Assembly: GCF_030813235.1 (NCBI RefSeq)
Contig: NZ_JAUSUB010000003.1
Coordinates: 1-64,000, forward strand
DNA: 64,000 bases
Origin: Cytobacillus purgationiresistens
GTDB taxonomy: Bacteria; Bacillota; Bacilli; Bacillales; Cytobacillaceae
Direction of reading: 5' to 3'
The notes under the pieces were generated by a model. The model worked only from the letters and a program-made list of their open reading frames with translations, was not told the DNA's origin and made no database searches. Position 1 is the first letter of the stretch. Each line of letters opens with the position of its first letter. A program made the translations under genes and the position numbers. Shown here one piece after another: positions 8,286-16,032 of this stretch.

Positions 8286-9709
8286 TTATAACAATCCCTC
8301 CATTCAACAGTAGCTGTGAATGCATCAGGAGGATTAATAACCAAAATTGTTTCACCCGGAGGAAGAGAAAAGTAATTGCCCCCGAAGTCTTTAAGATCAT
8401 TTCTCAATTCATCATTTATTAAGATTAATTCATTCTTAAAATCTATCTTCACTTCATCTCCAGGTTTTACGATGTAAGGGACACCTACTTGCTGGTTTAC
8501 TTTATCTACAATTACTGAACGCAGCCTCGCTCTATGAGGCAAGGGACTGTTTCCCCACGTTGCTACATATGAAGCTACTCCTGCAAGCGGAAGCTGAAAA
8601 TCACCGTTGATGTCATCAAAATGATGCACTTCCTTCTTGACAACATTAAAACCACCACTGCTTTTTACAGCTTCCACTCCAATTTCAAAAGTGAATTTTG
8701 TCCCCTCTTTTGCAATGCCTACAAAACCATAAAACCCTTTATCGAAAGCATTTAATCTATTGATTGGGTAATGAACTTTTAATCCATTTTGCAATCTCAC
8801 TTCAATCGTTGCTTTCATAGATGTATCGCGGATAATCGCAGACACTTTACCAATTTGCGAGCCGTCTGTTGTTAAAAAATACATGTCCCCTCGTGCCCTC
8901 TGCTTCGAATTATTCGTCCTTACATTAAAACGGACACGAATATAATAATCATCACACGGATCAAAAGTCTTTTGAAGCATTGGTCCATGCCATGCAAGTC
9001 CACTACCATAGTTCGTTGCACCAAACTCTTCTCCTTCACCCAATATAGTCATTGTACCTGACTTTGCTCCACCATCCGGTTGAAAGAAAGCTTCACCCCA
9101 ACCCGCTGTTGTTCTCATTTCATCATTCAATCTCCTTGACCTAGGGTCAAATACCTCATCATCTACTGAGACAGGTCGCCCAATTGACATATAATCATCA
9201 TCTTTAACAATATCTATAAACGTAGTAGGTTGAATTGTATTAAACGTGAAAATCGGCTTAGTGTTGGATGTCCCTTGATTCACTATAATGGCTGGTTCAG
9301 CAGGATCTATACGAGAAATAACTTTATGACCATATTTATACGGATTAGGACAGATAAATGTGATCGTTCCACGTCCAAACCTTACCAGCTCATCAAAATC
9401 CAAAGGTCCATCGACTAAGGCAAAATATACTCGATCAGGCTCGTCATCAAAAATAAGTTCTTTTTCATCTTCATATAATAACCAGGATGCTAATTCTTCC
9501 TTCAATTTCTGAAAATCAGATGAACCTTTAAATCTTATTTGTATTGGAACAGACAAAATACGTTCTCTTATATCTGTGCTTTCTAAATTGGCACCTTCTA
9601 CTCCCTTTACATAAAGTAAATTTCTTTGTAAAGGAGCCCAAGAGGGCCGCTTCTCATTATTATCGATAGATATATAATCTTTTTTTATTCCATTAAATGA
9701 AAAATTCAT
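8282..9709 (-). CDS. Distal tail protein (Dit family)
   Basis: The 475-residue protein begins MNFSFNGIKKDYISI and carries the phage tail protein family (Sipho_tail) fold: RPSWAPLQRN, a belt domain with TFICPNPYKYG near residues 125-140, and a C-terminal galectin-like region ending in a beta-rich segment. Dit forms the hexameric hub joining tail tube to the tail-tip fibre. At 475 residues it is longer than minimal Dit proteins (about 250), with an inserted beta-sandwich module in the middle that may bind carbohydrate (inference). It starts 2 bases after the tape measure stop and overlaps the Tal start by 4 bases, so assembly genes are translationally coupled. Confidence 0.92.
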   Translation of the reverse strand: MNFSFNGIKKDYISIDNNEKRPSWAPLQRNLLYVKGVEGANLESTDIRERILSVPIQIRFKGSSDFQKLKEELASWLLYEDEKELIFDDEPDRVYFALVDGPLDFDELVRFGRGTITFICPNPYKYGHKVISRIDPAEPAIIVNQGTSNTKPIFTFNTIQPTTFIDIVKDDDYMSIGRPVSVDDEVFDPRSRRLNDEMRTTAGWGEAFFQPDGGAKSGTMTILGEGEEFGATNYGSGLAWHGPMLQKTFDPCDDYYIRVRFNVRTNNSKQRARGDMYFLTTDGSQIGKVSAIIRDTSMKATIEVRLQNGLKVHYPINRLNAFDKGFYGFVGIAKEGTKFTFEIGVEAVKSSGGFNVVKKEVHHFDDINGDFQLPLAGVASYVATWGNSPLPHRARLRSVIVDKVNQQVGVPYIVKPGDEVKIDFKNELILINDELRNDLKDFGGNYFSLPPGETILVINPPDAFTATVEWRDCYK

Positions 9710-9711
9710 AT

Positions 9712-12138
9712 TTACGCCCTCCCGATTGCTACCATTCTACCTTTTTCCATTTCTTGGAATTCGGTAATAATTTTATAAAGCGACCTTCCTGCCTCTCTGC
9801 CCTCAATATTATTAGATAAGTTTAGATTCAACTCCAAAGCTCCACCTAGCGCTCTGCTTATACCCCCAGTCTTTTCCTGTGATGATAATGGGGTAACCTT
9901 TACAGAAGATCCGCTCTTTTGCACCAATTCCGGTCCGGCCTCGCCAACAATCGCCATTCCGCTGCCGAATAGTTTGCCACCTGTTGCCAGCTGTGGAATC
10001 GTTGGAATGAAAGGTAGATTTACACCTGGGATCATATTTAACAGCTTTGCCGGAGAGTTAAACCCATTAATAAATCGGTTGATCAACTTAATGATTCCAT
10101 TTATAACTGTCCTCATCCCGGATTTTAATCCTTCCCAAGCATTTAAAGCAGTGGTTTTCATCCCTTGAAATGCATTGCCTACATTATCTTTGATATAATT
10201 CACAGGAAGCATTATTGTAGTCTTCAACCCATTCCATACAGTCGCCGCTGTGGATTTCAATGTATTCCAAGTAGTCACCATTGCATTTTTGATTGTGTTC
10301 CAAACAGATATAGATACTTCTTTAATTGAGTTCCATACTGTAATTAAAATAGACTTTATCCAAGTCCAAACAGCGGATGCAGTGCTTGCAATGACATTCC
10401 AACTGTTTGTTAAGAAGCTGGAAATGCTTTGTACTATCTGCGAGACTCCCGCAAGGATGCTTTTCCAAATAACCAAGATTAATTCTTTTATCCAATTCCA
10501 AATAGCTGCCGTTGCTTCAGTTATGAAGTTCCAACCTTCCATCAAGATAGCAGCAAAACCTGCTACAAATAGCGAAACAGACTCGCTGATTCTAGTCCAA
10601 ACACTAACAAAAAACTCAAAAATCGAACTCCAAATGGCTATTACTGTTTCCATAATCGATTGCCATGCGAGCACGAGGAATTCTTTAATCGCTGCCCACA
10701 CTTCAAATGTTTTTATTTTTATTGCTTCCCAGGTCTCTGAAAAGAATTGTTTTAAGATTGCAAACATTTCCATGAAAAACACTTTGATTTCTTCCCAATA
10801 AACAACAACAGCTACAATCGCAGCTAATGCCGCTATAATAGCAATCACCCACCAGAAGGCAGCTGCCATGGTAATGCCTAACGAAAAACACACAGCTGAT
10901 AGTTTCCCAAACAATAATAACAATGCGCCGATACCCACAAGAATTGGTCCAATAGCACCAACAATTCCAGCTAATACAATAATGAATGTTTGGATATTCG
11001 GATTCATTGAGCTGAATGTCTCTGCTACTTTTTTTCCGAAGTCCACCAGTATTTCAAGCGCAGGCTGTAAGGTATCGTAAATAACAAGACCCACTTCGTG
11101 AAAAGCAGATTTCATGTTTTCCAGCCGGCTGGCAAGATTATCATTCATTGTATCGCCCATGCTTTTCGCTGCGCCTTCACTTTCGTTGATTGCACTTGAT
11201 AGCTTCAAATAGTCCTCTTCACTCGCATTAATAACAGCGAGAGCGCCTGCCATTGCATCTTCGCCGAATAAAGTTGTCGCATAGGCTTCCTTTTGACTAT
11301 CATCTAACTCGGAAAAGGAGCCTCTTAAATCCTGCATCACTTCATCGAAGGTTTTCATCGTTCCATCATTGTTTTTTAACGATATCCCAAATTTATCCAT
11401 AATGCCTTTAGCAGCTTCTGTCGGCTTTCCAAGTCCTGTCATCATTGAAGCCAGCGCATTTCCCGCCTCGCTGCCCTCAATGCCTGATTTTCCCATAAGT
11501 GCTAGTGCAGCTGCCGTGTCTTCGACTGAATATCCTAATGAACCAGCCGCAGGAGCAGCCACCTGCATGGATTCACTAAGACTAGCTAAATTGATATTGG
11601 CATCTTGGGATGCCGCAGCCAACAAATCAGCGTATTTCCCACTATCTTGTGCGGATAATCCGAATGCAGTCATTCCATCCTTCATTTGACTGGAGACTGC
11701 CGCTAATTCTGCTCCTGAAGCAGAGGCTAATGCCATTACTGCATCTATCCCTGAGAGCATATCTCCCGTTTCCCAACCAGCCAGCGCCATATCAGAAAAC
11801 GCGCCGGCTGCTTCAGCTGCACTATATTGCGTGGTTGTCCCCAGCTTTCTTGCCTTCTCTTCAAATGCCTCCATTTCTGATCCAGATGCACCTGTCACAC
11901 CTGCGACTTTGGACATTGCTGCTTCGAATTCCATTCCTAGATTAATTGCAGAGGCACCTATATTTTTTAATGGTGCCGTAATAGAACTACTCAAAGTTGC
12001 GCCTACCTGCTTAAATCTTTCACCCACCAAGGTTAAATTCTTATTGACATTTTCATTAAAATATTTTAAAACCAAGTCAAAAGATTCAATTTCAACAGCT
12101 ATTTTATTTATTACACCAGTGATGTTAGCTGTACTCAT
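9712..12138 (-). CDS. Tape measure protein (TP901 family)
   Basis: The 808-residue protein has an N-terminal PhageMin_Tail/TP901 core domain (roughly residues 70-330, with EAAMSKVAGVTGA and SAAEAAGAFSDMALAGW). A pair of strongly hydrophobic segments follows near 375-455, then a region of Trp/Ile-rich repeats (SVWNTIKN, TTWNTLKS, TVWNGLKT). It templates tail length and is threaded through the tube. At about 0.15 nm per residue the tail would be near 120 nm (estimate). GGGGTGAAAAT precedes the ATG. The frame is open throughout, notable in a locus whose integrase is destroyed. Confidence 0.95.
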   Translation of the reverse strand: MSTANITGVINKIAVEIESFDLVLKYFNENVNKNLTLVGERFKQVGATLSSSITAPLKNIGASAINLGMEFEAAMSKVAGVTGASGSEMEAFEEKARKLGTTTQYSAAEAAGAFSDMALAGWETGDMLSGIDAVMALASASGAELAAVSSQMKDGMTAFGLSAQDSGKYADLLAAASQDANINLASLSESMQVAAPAAGSLGYSVEDTAAALALMGKSGIEGSEAGNALASMMTGLGKPTEAAKGIMDKFGISLKNNDGTMKTFDEVMQDLRGSFSELDDSQKEAYATTLFGEDAMAGALAVINASEEDYLKLSSAINESEGAAKSMGDTMNDNLASRLENMKSAFHEVGLVIYDTLQPALEILVDFGKKVAETFSSMNPNIQTFIIVLAGIVGAIGPILVGIGALLLLFGKLSAVCFSLGITMAAAFWWVIAIIAALAAIVAVVVYWEEIKVFFMEMFAILKQFFSETWEAIKIKTFEVWAAIKEFLVLAWQSIMETVIAIWSSIFEFFVSVWTRISESVSLFVAGFAAILMEGWNFITEATAAIWNWIKELILVIWKSILAGVSQIVQSISSFLTNSWNVIASTASAVWTWIKSILITVWNSIKEVSISVWNTIKNAMVTTWNTLKSTAATVWNGLKTTIMLPVNYIKDNVGNAFQGMKTTALNAWEGLKSGMRTVINGIIKLINRFINGFNSPAKLLNMIPGVNLPFIPTIPQLATGGKLFGSGMAIVGEAGPELVQKSGSSVKVTPLSSQEKTGGISRALGGALELNLNLSNNIEGREAGRSLYKIITEFQEMEKGRMVAIGRA

Positions 12139-12177
12139 ATTTTCACCCCCCTTTGAAACATAAAAGAAGAACTATCA

Positions 12178-12782
12178 TCATCCAAATAGTTCTTCTCGCT
12201 CATCCATCATTTCCGCTGCTGTTTTTTCATTACTATCATTAAAAAGAGGTATGATTTTGGAATTTTTCTTGCGATTGGCATTTATAATCGCATTGAAAAT
12301 AACATTCCGCTGCATTTCATACTCTCTTTTCAGTTTTTCATTATGCATCCCCATCATTATGCCAAATTCCAAATAAGTCAGCAGCCCGACTTCCTTTGGA
12401 GATAAACCGAATGTTAAAACACCCTCAGCAATGATTTCTTCATAGGTTAATACTTTTTTTTATTATGATTATCTTTAAAGTTTTGACTTGATTGCTGATT
12501 CAAGCCTTTTTGTATAGCTTCGCTAATTTGAGTGGAGAAGTACTCCATTCCACGATCTGCAATTACTTCTTCCATAATCTCGCCTGCTTTATCTAAAGAG
12601 ACCGGATTCCCGCTGTTTTTCAAGCCTACAAAAAGCAAAGTTCGAAGCGTAGAAATTCCAGCCGATTTTTCACTAAGCTGAGTAATTGGATAGCCCAGCA
12701 TCTCTTCTGCCTCACAATGTGCATTAATGGTAAAGCGCAAAAAGTAAGTATCTCTATTTGTTTTTAATACTGAATTTTTCAT
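12178..12782 (-). CDS. Tail assembly chaperone, long form made by -1 frameshift
   Basis: The upstream frame (12447-12782) runs into A AAA AAG at 12459-12453. Slipping back one base changes the reading from AAG-TAT-TAA to AAA-GTA-TTA, and the new frame stays open for 91 codons to the stop at 12178. The product would be 201 residues: 110 from the first frame, then VLTYEEIIAEGVLTFGLSPK and onward through LEFGIMMGMHNEKLK. This is the gpG/gpGT arrangement of siphophage tails, placed exactly between the tube and tape measure genes. The long form binds the tape measure protein and the short form coats it (family knowledge). Confidence 0.85.
12447..12782 (-). CDS. Tail assembly chaperone, short form (gpG-like)
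   Basis: The 111-residue helical protein sits 14 bases after the major tail protein and just before the tape measure gene. Its start (MKNSVLKTNRDTYFLRFTIN) and the CEAEEMLGYP helix fit the phage tail assembly chaperone family of Gram-positive siphophages. It ends in HNKKKY, encoded by the slippery A-run, so most ribosomes stop here and a minority make the 201-residue GT form. It does not become part of the finished tail. Confidence 0.85.
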   Translation of the reverse strand: MKNSVLKTNRDTYFLRFTINAHCEAEEMLGYPITQLSEKSAGISTLRTLLFVGLKNSGNPVSLDKAGEIMEEVIADRGMEYFSTQISEAIQKGLNQQSSQNFKDNHNKKKY

Positions 12783-12796
12783 TTAATTATCCCCCA

Positions 12797-13219
12797 TTAA
12801 ACTGATGATGTTGTATTTTTAGCTAAAGCACCCGATCCCGTTAATGATAATGAGTACGTAACGAGGTCGTCATAGGGCATATCAATCGGAAAGTCAGTAA
12901 TTACAGCATTTCCTTGATAAGTTGTGCCGCTCGCAAGTTCGATGACCACATCAACATTTTCTGAATTGAGGAATTGATCCTCTAAAATAGCTAATGCACT
13001 ATCTGACCCGACTAATACTCCATCGCAATCCACTGACCACTCTTTAAATCCTTGCAGGTTCTCCTTCCAGTAGCCCTCTGTATCCTTTGACGTAGCATCC
13101 AGGGTTTCAGCTGATCGATTTAGTGTGGCATTACGCTGACCTGCCAACACCTTTGGGCTGTTAGGATCTGATAAATCCATAATTTTCACGAAACATTTCA
13201 TACCTTGCATTTTTGCCAT
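12797..13219 (-). CDS. Major tail tube protein (TP901-1 / phi13 family)
   Basis: The 140-residue protein contains features of the phage major tail protein family: a start binding strand (MKCFVKIMD), ATLNRSAETLDATSKDTEGYW, GFKEWSVDCDGVLV, a long beta hairpin and the C-terminal DMPYDDLVTYSLSLTGSGAL. It polymerises as stacked hexameric rings to form the non-contractile tube. No sheath gene is present nearby, so the tail is siphovirus-like and not contractile. GGAGTGAT precedes the ATG. Length is normal and the frame intact. Confidence 0.92.
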   Translation of the reverse strand: MAKMQGMKCFVKIMDLSDPNSPKVLAGQRNATLNRSAETLDATSKDTEGYWKENLQGFKEWSVDCDGVLVGSDSALAILEDQFLNSENVDVVIELASGTTYQGNAVITDFPIDMPYDDLVTYSLSLTGSGALAKNTTSSV

Positions 13220-13225
13220 TGCATA

Positions 13226-13621
13226 TCACTCCGATTCTATTATTAGTTCAAACATCATTTTCCCTTGATTTAAGCTTGTTTCTTCATCTTTCAATAACTC
13301 AATTCTTTTCATTTCTTGTGCAATAAAAAAAGCATCCTCGATTATCAATTCTGATACGAGCAATGCTTCAATATGGTCGATAATTCTAATCATTTCTTGA
13401 TTACCTGTTAGAACATTCCATACTTCAATCGTAAATTCTATCCGTTTGCCATTTGAGGTTTTTGAAGTAAACGGGGAAGAATTGAATTCTCTAATAACTA
13501 CACATGGGAATTCAGATTCTTCTGGTACATAATCGAAAACCCCCTGAACGAATGCTGCTAAAACCTCATCATTTGACAGTCGGTCAAAAAGTGCCCTATA
13601 GGCATTAATAAGTAACGCCAC
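13226..13621 (-). CDS. DUF3168 tail terminator/completion protein
   Basis: The 131-residue protein has the DUF3168 pattern: LINAYRALFDRLSNDEVL, VFDYVPEESEFPCVVI, a FTIEVWNVLTGNQEMIRIID strand-helix and a C-terminal beta strand. Family members cap the finished tail tube and normally contact the head. Start is GTG at 13621, supported by GGAGTGAT seven bases upstream. It ends 7 bases before the tube gene. In a headless cluster this protein would be the natural end cap of a free tail. Confidence 0.87.
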   Translation of the reverse strand: MALLINAYRALFDRLSNDEVLAAFVQGVFDYVPEESEFPCVVIREFNSSPFTSKTSNGKRIEFTIEVWNVLTGNQEMIRIIDHIEALLVSELIIEDAFFIAQEMKRIELLKDEETSLNQGKMMFELIIESE

Positions 13622-13687
13622 GAATCGCTATCACTCCAATCGAATAAAATTGACAGATAAGGCAAGTCTGCTAAGAATGGGTAAGTT

Positions 13688-13990
13688 TCATTCAAAATCA
13701 TCTTTTACCTCAATTAATTTGATTATAATCTTTAACAATTCCTTTAAAACCTCTTCACTTAAAATGTTAGGATCAACTTTTAGGATTTTTTTAAACTCTT
13801 CCCCTTTTTCTTGTTCAAATAGCAACAATTCAATCTCCTGCATGGTCAATGAAATACTTTTTGCTATCCTTATTGAAAAATCAGAATGTAATGTAATCAG
13901 CGGTCTCTTGTCCCTATTATACAATCGTTCTAATATTGTTAGATACTCAATTAAGCGTGATACCTTGTCTTTATTGTTCATTACTGTCAT
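13688..13990 (-). CDS. Hypothetical protein at the head of the tail operon
   Basis: This 100-residue, helical, charged, Leu/Ile/Lys-rich protein has no signal peptide. It is the first gene of the minus-strand tail operon, in the place where head, neck or terminase genes would be expected in a complete siphophage. AGAAGGAAGG precedes the start; ATG 13990 and ATG 13981 (MNNKDK) are both possible. I do not recognise it. Possible roles are a regulator of the tail operon or a remnant of phage packaging genes, but the sequence supports neither. Confidence 0.55.
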   Translation of the reverse strand: MTVMNNKDKVSRLIEYLTILERLYNRDKRPLITLHSDFSIRIAKSISLTMQEIELLLFEQEKGEEFKKILKVDPNILSEEVLKELLKIIIKLIEVKDDFE

Positions 13991-14439
13991 GCCTTCCTTC
14001 TGAGGTATCCTTATAGACTGATAGCTATGACAACAATTTATGCAAAGCAGTGCCTATTTGCTAAAGATATAACATTTAATTTATCTTTTAAAAATAATCA
14101 ACAGAAAGCAACTTCTCCCGAACAGAACAAGCATTATCTATGATAAAAATGAAACTATTTTTATCATGCTGGATTTTTAATATTCATCCATGGGTCATCT
14201 CAGTTCAATACTTCGGCTTCTTAGGCCAGCAACTATGTTCTTCAATTTCAATCACCTCCTAAACATTTCTTGAAAGACACAATATTAATGGACATAATCC
14301 ATAAATAAAGACGCTCTTCCTAGGAAGGCGCCTCTTGATATCTTTCGTTAATATCATATTATCACTCTAGGAACCTAATGCTCATTCCATATTCATCACA
14401 ATATCGTTTTTGTTCCGTTTCGAAATCATTCAGGATAGA
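13991..14439 (-). other. Control region upstream of the tail operon
   Basis: About 450 bases without a credible gene lie between arpU and the tail operon. It holds a perfect 11-base palindrome (14140-14166), a hairpin at 14306-14336 (GACGCTCTTCC/GGAAGGCGCC arms), and a good ribosome binding site AGGAGGTGATTG (minus strand, near 14260) that opens only onto 16-codon frames. The promoter for the tail genes should lie here. Deletion of early and head genes probably also ended here. Confidence 0.5.
14140..14166. promoter_or_regulatory. Perfect inverted repeat upstream of the tail operon
   Basis: ATGATAAAAAT and ATTTTTATCAT are perfect 11-base arms around the 6-base GAAACT. It lies 150 bases before the first tail-operon gene. 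It could be a protein-binding operator (for ArpU or another activator) or a weak terminator; its symmetry and A/T content allow both. Confidence 0.45.
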
Positions 14440-14466
14440 AAAAAGACACGTCCAGTGACGTGCCAA
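14440..14466 (-). terminator. Terminator of the arpU-like gene
   Basis: On the minus strand CACGTC-actg-GACGTG is followed by TCTTTTTTC, 20 bases after the arpU stop. It separates the regulator from the tail operon. Confidence 0.8.
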
Positions 14467-14485
14467 AAATGCCAATCCCTCTTTT

Positions 14486-14926
14486 TCATTGATATACAGC
14501 TACCTTTAAAGCTAAAGCCATTTTATAGAATAACCTCGGTTTAAACTTTTGATGATAAAAAGATTCACTCATCCCTAATTCATTGTATACTTCATAATCA
14601 TATAATTCTTCATCACCTAAATACCTTAAATACATTGCTTCCCGCTCTTTTGGCGCTAACCGATTGACAGCTTTTCGAAACCGTTCGACGTATTCACCGC
14701 GAGCCTGTTCTTCATCAGCCCGTTCAATCGCTATTTCTTCTGTTGCTGAGTAGAATGAATTAGTATTCGAAGGTGGAACAAGAGAATAGGAAGCTGTTAC
14801 TTTTGGAAGCCTTTCATCTGGAATAGTCAAAAGACACATCCGATAGGTTTCAATTGCCTCTTCTACTTTTAACTGTGTTCCTTTTCGGTTAATTGAAGGA
14901 AGCTTAAATTCCACACCTTTTTCCAT
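14486..14926 (-). CDS. ArpU-family phage transcriptional regulator
   Basis: The 146-residue protein has a C-terminal sigma-region-4-like helix-turn-helix (RLAPKEREAMYLRYLGDEEL, then YNELGMSESFYHQKF). This matches the ArpU/autolysin regulator family that activates late (packaging, tail, lysis) genes in phages of Gram-positive hosts. I chose ATG 14926 because GGAGGAAATATATC lies just before it; a longer frame to 15001 runs back into the operator region. It is divergent from the repressor, and its promoter spacer contains an operator-like repeat, so it should be off during lysogeny. It is the likely switch for the tail and lysis genes. Confidence 0.85.
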   Translation of the reverse strand: MEKGVEFKLPSINRKGTQLKVEEAIETYRMCLLTIPDERLPKVTASYSLVPPSNTNSFYSATEEIAIERADEEQARGEYVERFRKAVNRLAPKEREAMYLRYLGDEELYDYEVYNELGMSESFYHQKFKPRLFYKMALALKVAVYQ

Positions 14927-14960
14927 GATATATTTCCTCCTTAAAGATAATCCCAATGTA

Positions 14961-15044
14961 CTCAATTTCGTATTATAATTAAATAATATGCTCAATTTCA
15001 TACATAGTCAATAATATTTGATTATAAAATACGCAATTTCACAT
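14961..15044. promoter_or_regulatory. Three repressor-operator-like repeats between arpU and the repressor
   Basis: The motif CTCAATTTCGTAT (14961), CTCAATTTCATAC (14991) and CGCAATTTCACAT (15032) is repeated three times in one orientation (reverse complement RTRYGAAATTGMG). The middle copy lies within the spacer of the arpU promoter and the last is just before the repressor promoter -35. This is the expected layout of operators for the XRE repressor encoded at 15131. Confidence 0.7.
14983..15011 (-). promoter_or_regulatory. Predicted sigma-A promoter of arpU
   Basis: Minus strand: -35 TTGACT (15011-15006), 17-base spacer, -10 TATTAT (14988-14983). The spacer contains the central operator repeat, so repressor binding would block polymerase. 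Confidence 0.7.
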
Positions 15045-15051
15045 ATTATTG

Positions 15052-15079
15052 TTTACTCCAAGAAATAATACATTATAAT
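15052..15079 (+). promoter_or_regulatory. Predicted promoter of the XRE repressor
   Basis: -35 TTTACT, 16-base spacer and a perfect -10 TATAAT, about 50 bases before the repressor start. An operator-like repeat ends 7 bases upstream of the -35, allowing autoregulation. Confidence 0.65.
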
Positions 15080-15130
15080 GATGTTATTAGGGTACGATAC
15101 TTCGTATATATAAATGTTGGGAGAATGAAA

Positions 15131-15595
15131 ATGGACGAGAGAGCGGAAATAGTCAAAAAATTAATTATTGAGTCTGGCCTTAATCAAAAGGCATTTGCCC
15201 AAAAAGTTGAGTTGCCTTATACCACCTTGCGCTCAATACTACAAAGAGGCATAGGGAACGCATCCGTGGATAACGTTACTAAATTATGCAAAGGACTTGG
15301 AATAACTACCGACGATCTAGAACGAATGGCTTTAGGAGAAAATATCGAAGCAGATCAATCACCAATCCATCTACCTGAGCTGAATGCAAAAGATGAAAAA
15401 GATTTAAAAAAGGAACTACAAAAAATGATAGACGGATTATCTGGTAAAAATGGCTATGCTGCCTTTGATGGACAAACACTTGAGGACATGGAAGAAGAAG
15501 ATAAAGAGCTGTTAATAGCAAGTCTAGAGAATTCACTGAGATTAGCAAAAAGACTAGCTAAACAAAAATTCACTCCAAACAAGTACCGCGAGTAG
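15131..15595 (+). CDS. XRE-family phage repressor
   Basis: The roughly 154-residue protein has an N-terminal helix-turn-helix (SGLNQKAFAQKVELPYTTLRS, about residues 15-40) followed by a Glu/Lys-rich C-terminal half without the Ser-Lys protease fold of LexA-like repressors. It should therefore be inactivated in trans, and the next gene, 8 bases on, encodes an ImmA-type metalloprotease. ATG 15131 has the better spacing from TTGGGAGA; ATG 15125 is possible. It faces arpU across a region with three operator-like repeats. The pair resembles the ImmR/ImmA switch of ICEBs1 and phi105-like elements. Confidence 0.88.
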   Translation: MDERAEIVKKLIIESGLNQKAFAQKVELPYTTLRSILQRGIGNASVDNVTKLCKGLGITTDDLERMALGENIEADQSPIHLPELNAKDEKDLKKELQKMIDGLSGKNGYAAFDGQTLEDMEEEDKELLIASLENSLRLAKRLAKQKFTPNKYRE

Positions 15596-15603
15596 GTGTT
15601 TAT

Positions 15604-16032
15604 ATGTCATCTGGAATTATACAAGAAGTAGAAAAATTAATTACTCGATTTAATACGAATTGTCCATTTAAAATCGCTAGTGCATTGGGGATCCATGTAA
15701 TATATGAAGACCTTGGAAGCACCTTGGGATACTTTAATCAACATTTTAGGATTAAGATTATTCATATTAACGAAAATACAAGTGAAGAGAAGCAGCAATT
15801 TATTTGTGCGCATGAATTAGGCCATGCTATCTTGCACCCTCATGCCAATACTCCTTTCCTGAAGAAATTCACATTGTATTCAACAGATAAAATGGAACAG
15901 GAAGCCAACCTCTTCGCATTAAGACTTTTATTTTTAGCAGGCGTGTACCATGGGCAACTAAGTATTAAAGAAGCTGTTGAACGATACGGTATACCTAAAA
16001 AAGTGATATCCAATAATTTAAAAGGCCATTAA
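15604..16032 (+). CDS. ImmA/IrrE-type metalloprotease (anti-repressor)
   Basis: The 142-residue protein has the zinc protease motif HELGHAILHP (His and Glu ligands, about residues 75-85) and a downstream MEQEANLFALRLL segment supplying the third ligand, as in the ImmA/IrrE family (DUF955). It is predicted to cut the adjacent XRE repressor on DNA damage or another cue and so release the lytic or tail genes. The gene follows the repressor closely and uses GAGTAGGTG as its ribosome binding site. All catalytic residues are present, so the induction switch looks functional. Confidence 0.93.
   Translation: MSSGIIQEVEKLITRFNTNCPFKIASALGIHVIYEDLGSTLGYFNQHFRIKIIHINENTSEEKQQFICAHELGHAILHPHANTPFLKKFTLYSTDKMEQEANLFALRLLFLAGVYHGQLSIKEAVERYGIPKKVISNNLKGH

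Noticed and set aside
12178-12372. Separate 64-residue gene before the tape measure
   Set aside because: No good start signal, and the frame is continuous with the -1 frame of the chaperone gene, so it is the C-terminal part of a frameshift product.
14205-14255. 16-codon frame MIEIEEHSCWPKKPKY after AGGAGG
   Set aside because: Too short; the start overlaps the ribosome binding site. An alternative TTG frame of 16 codons is equally possible, so neither can be called a gene.
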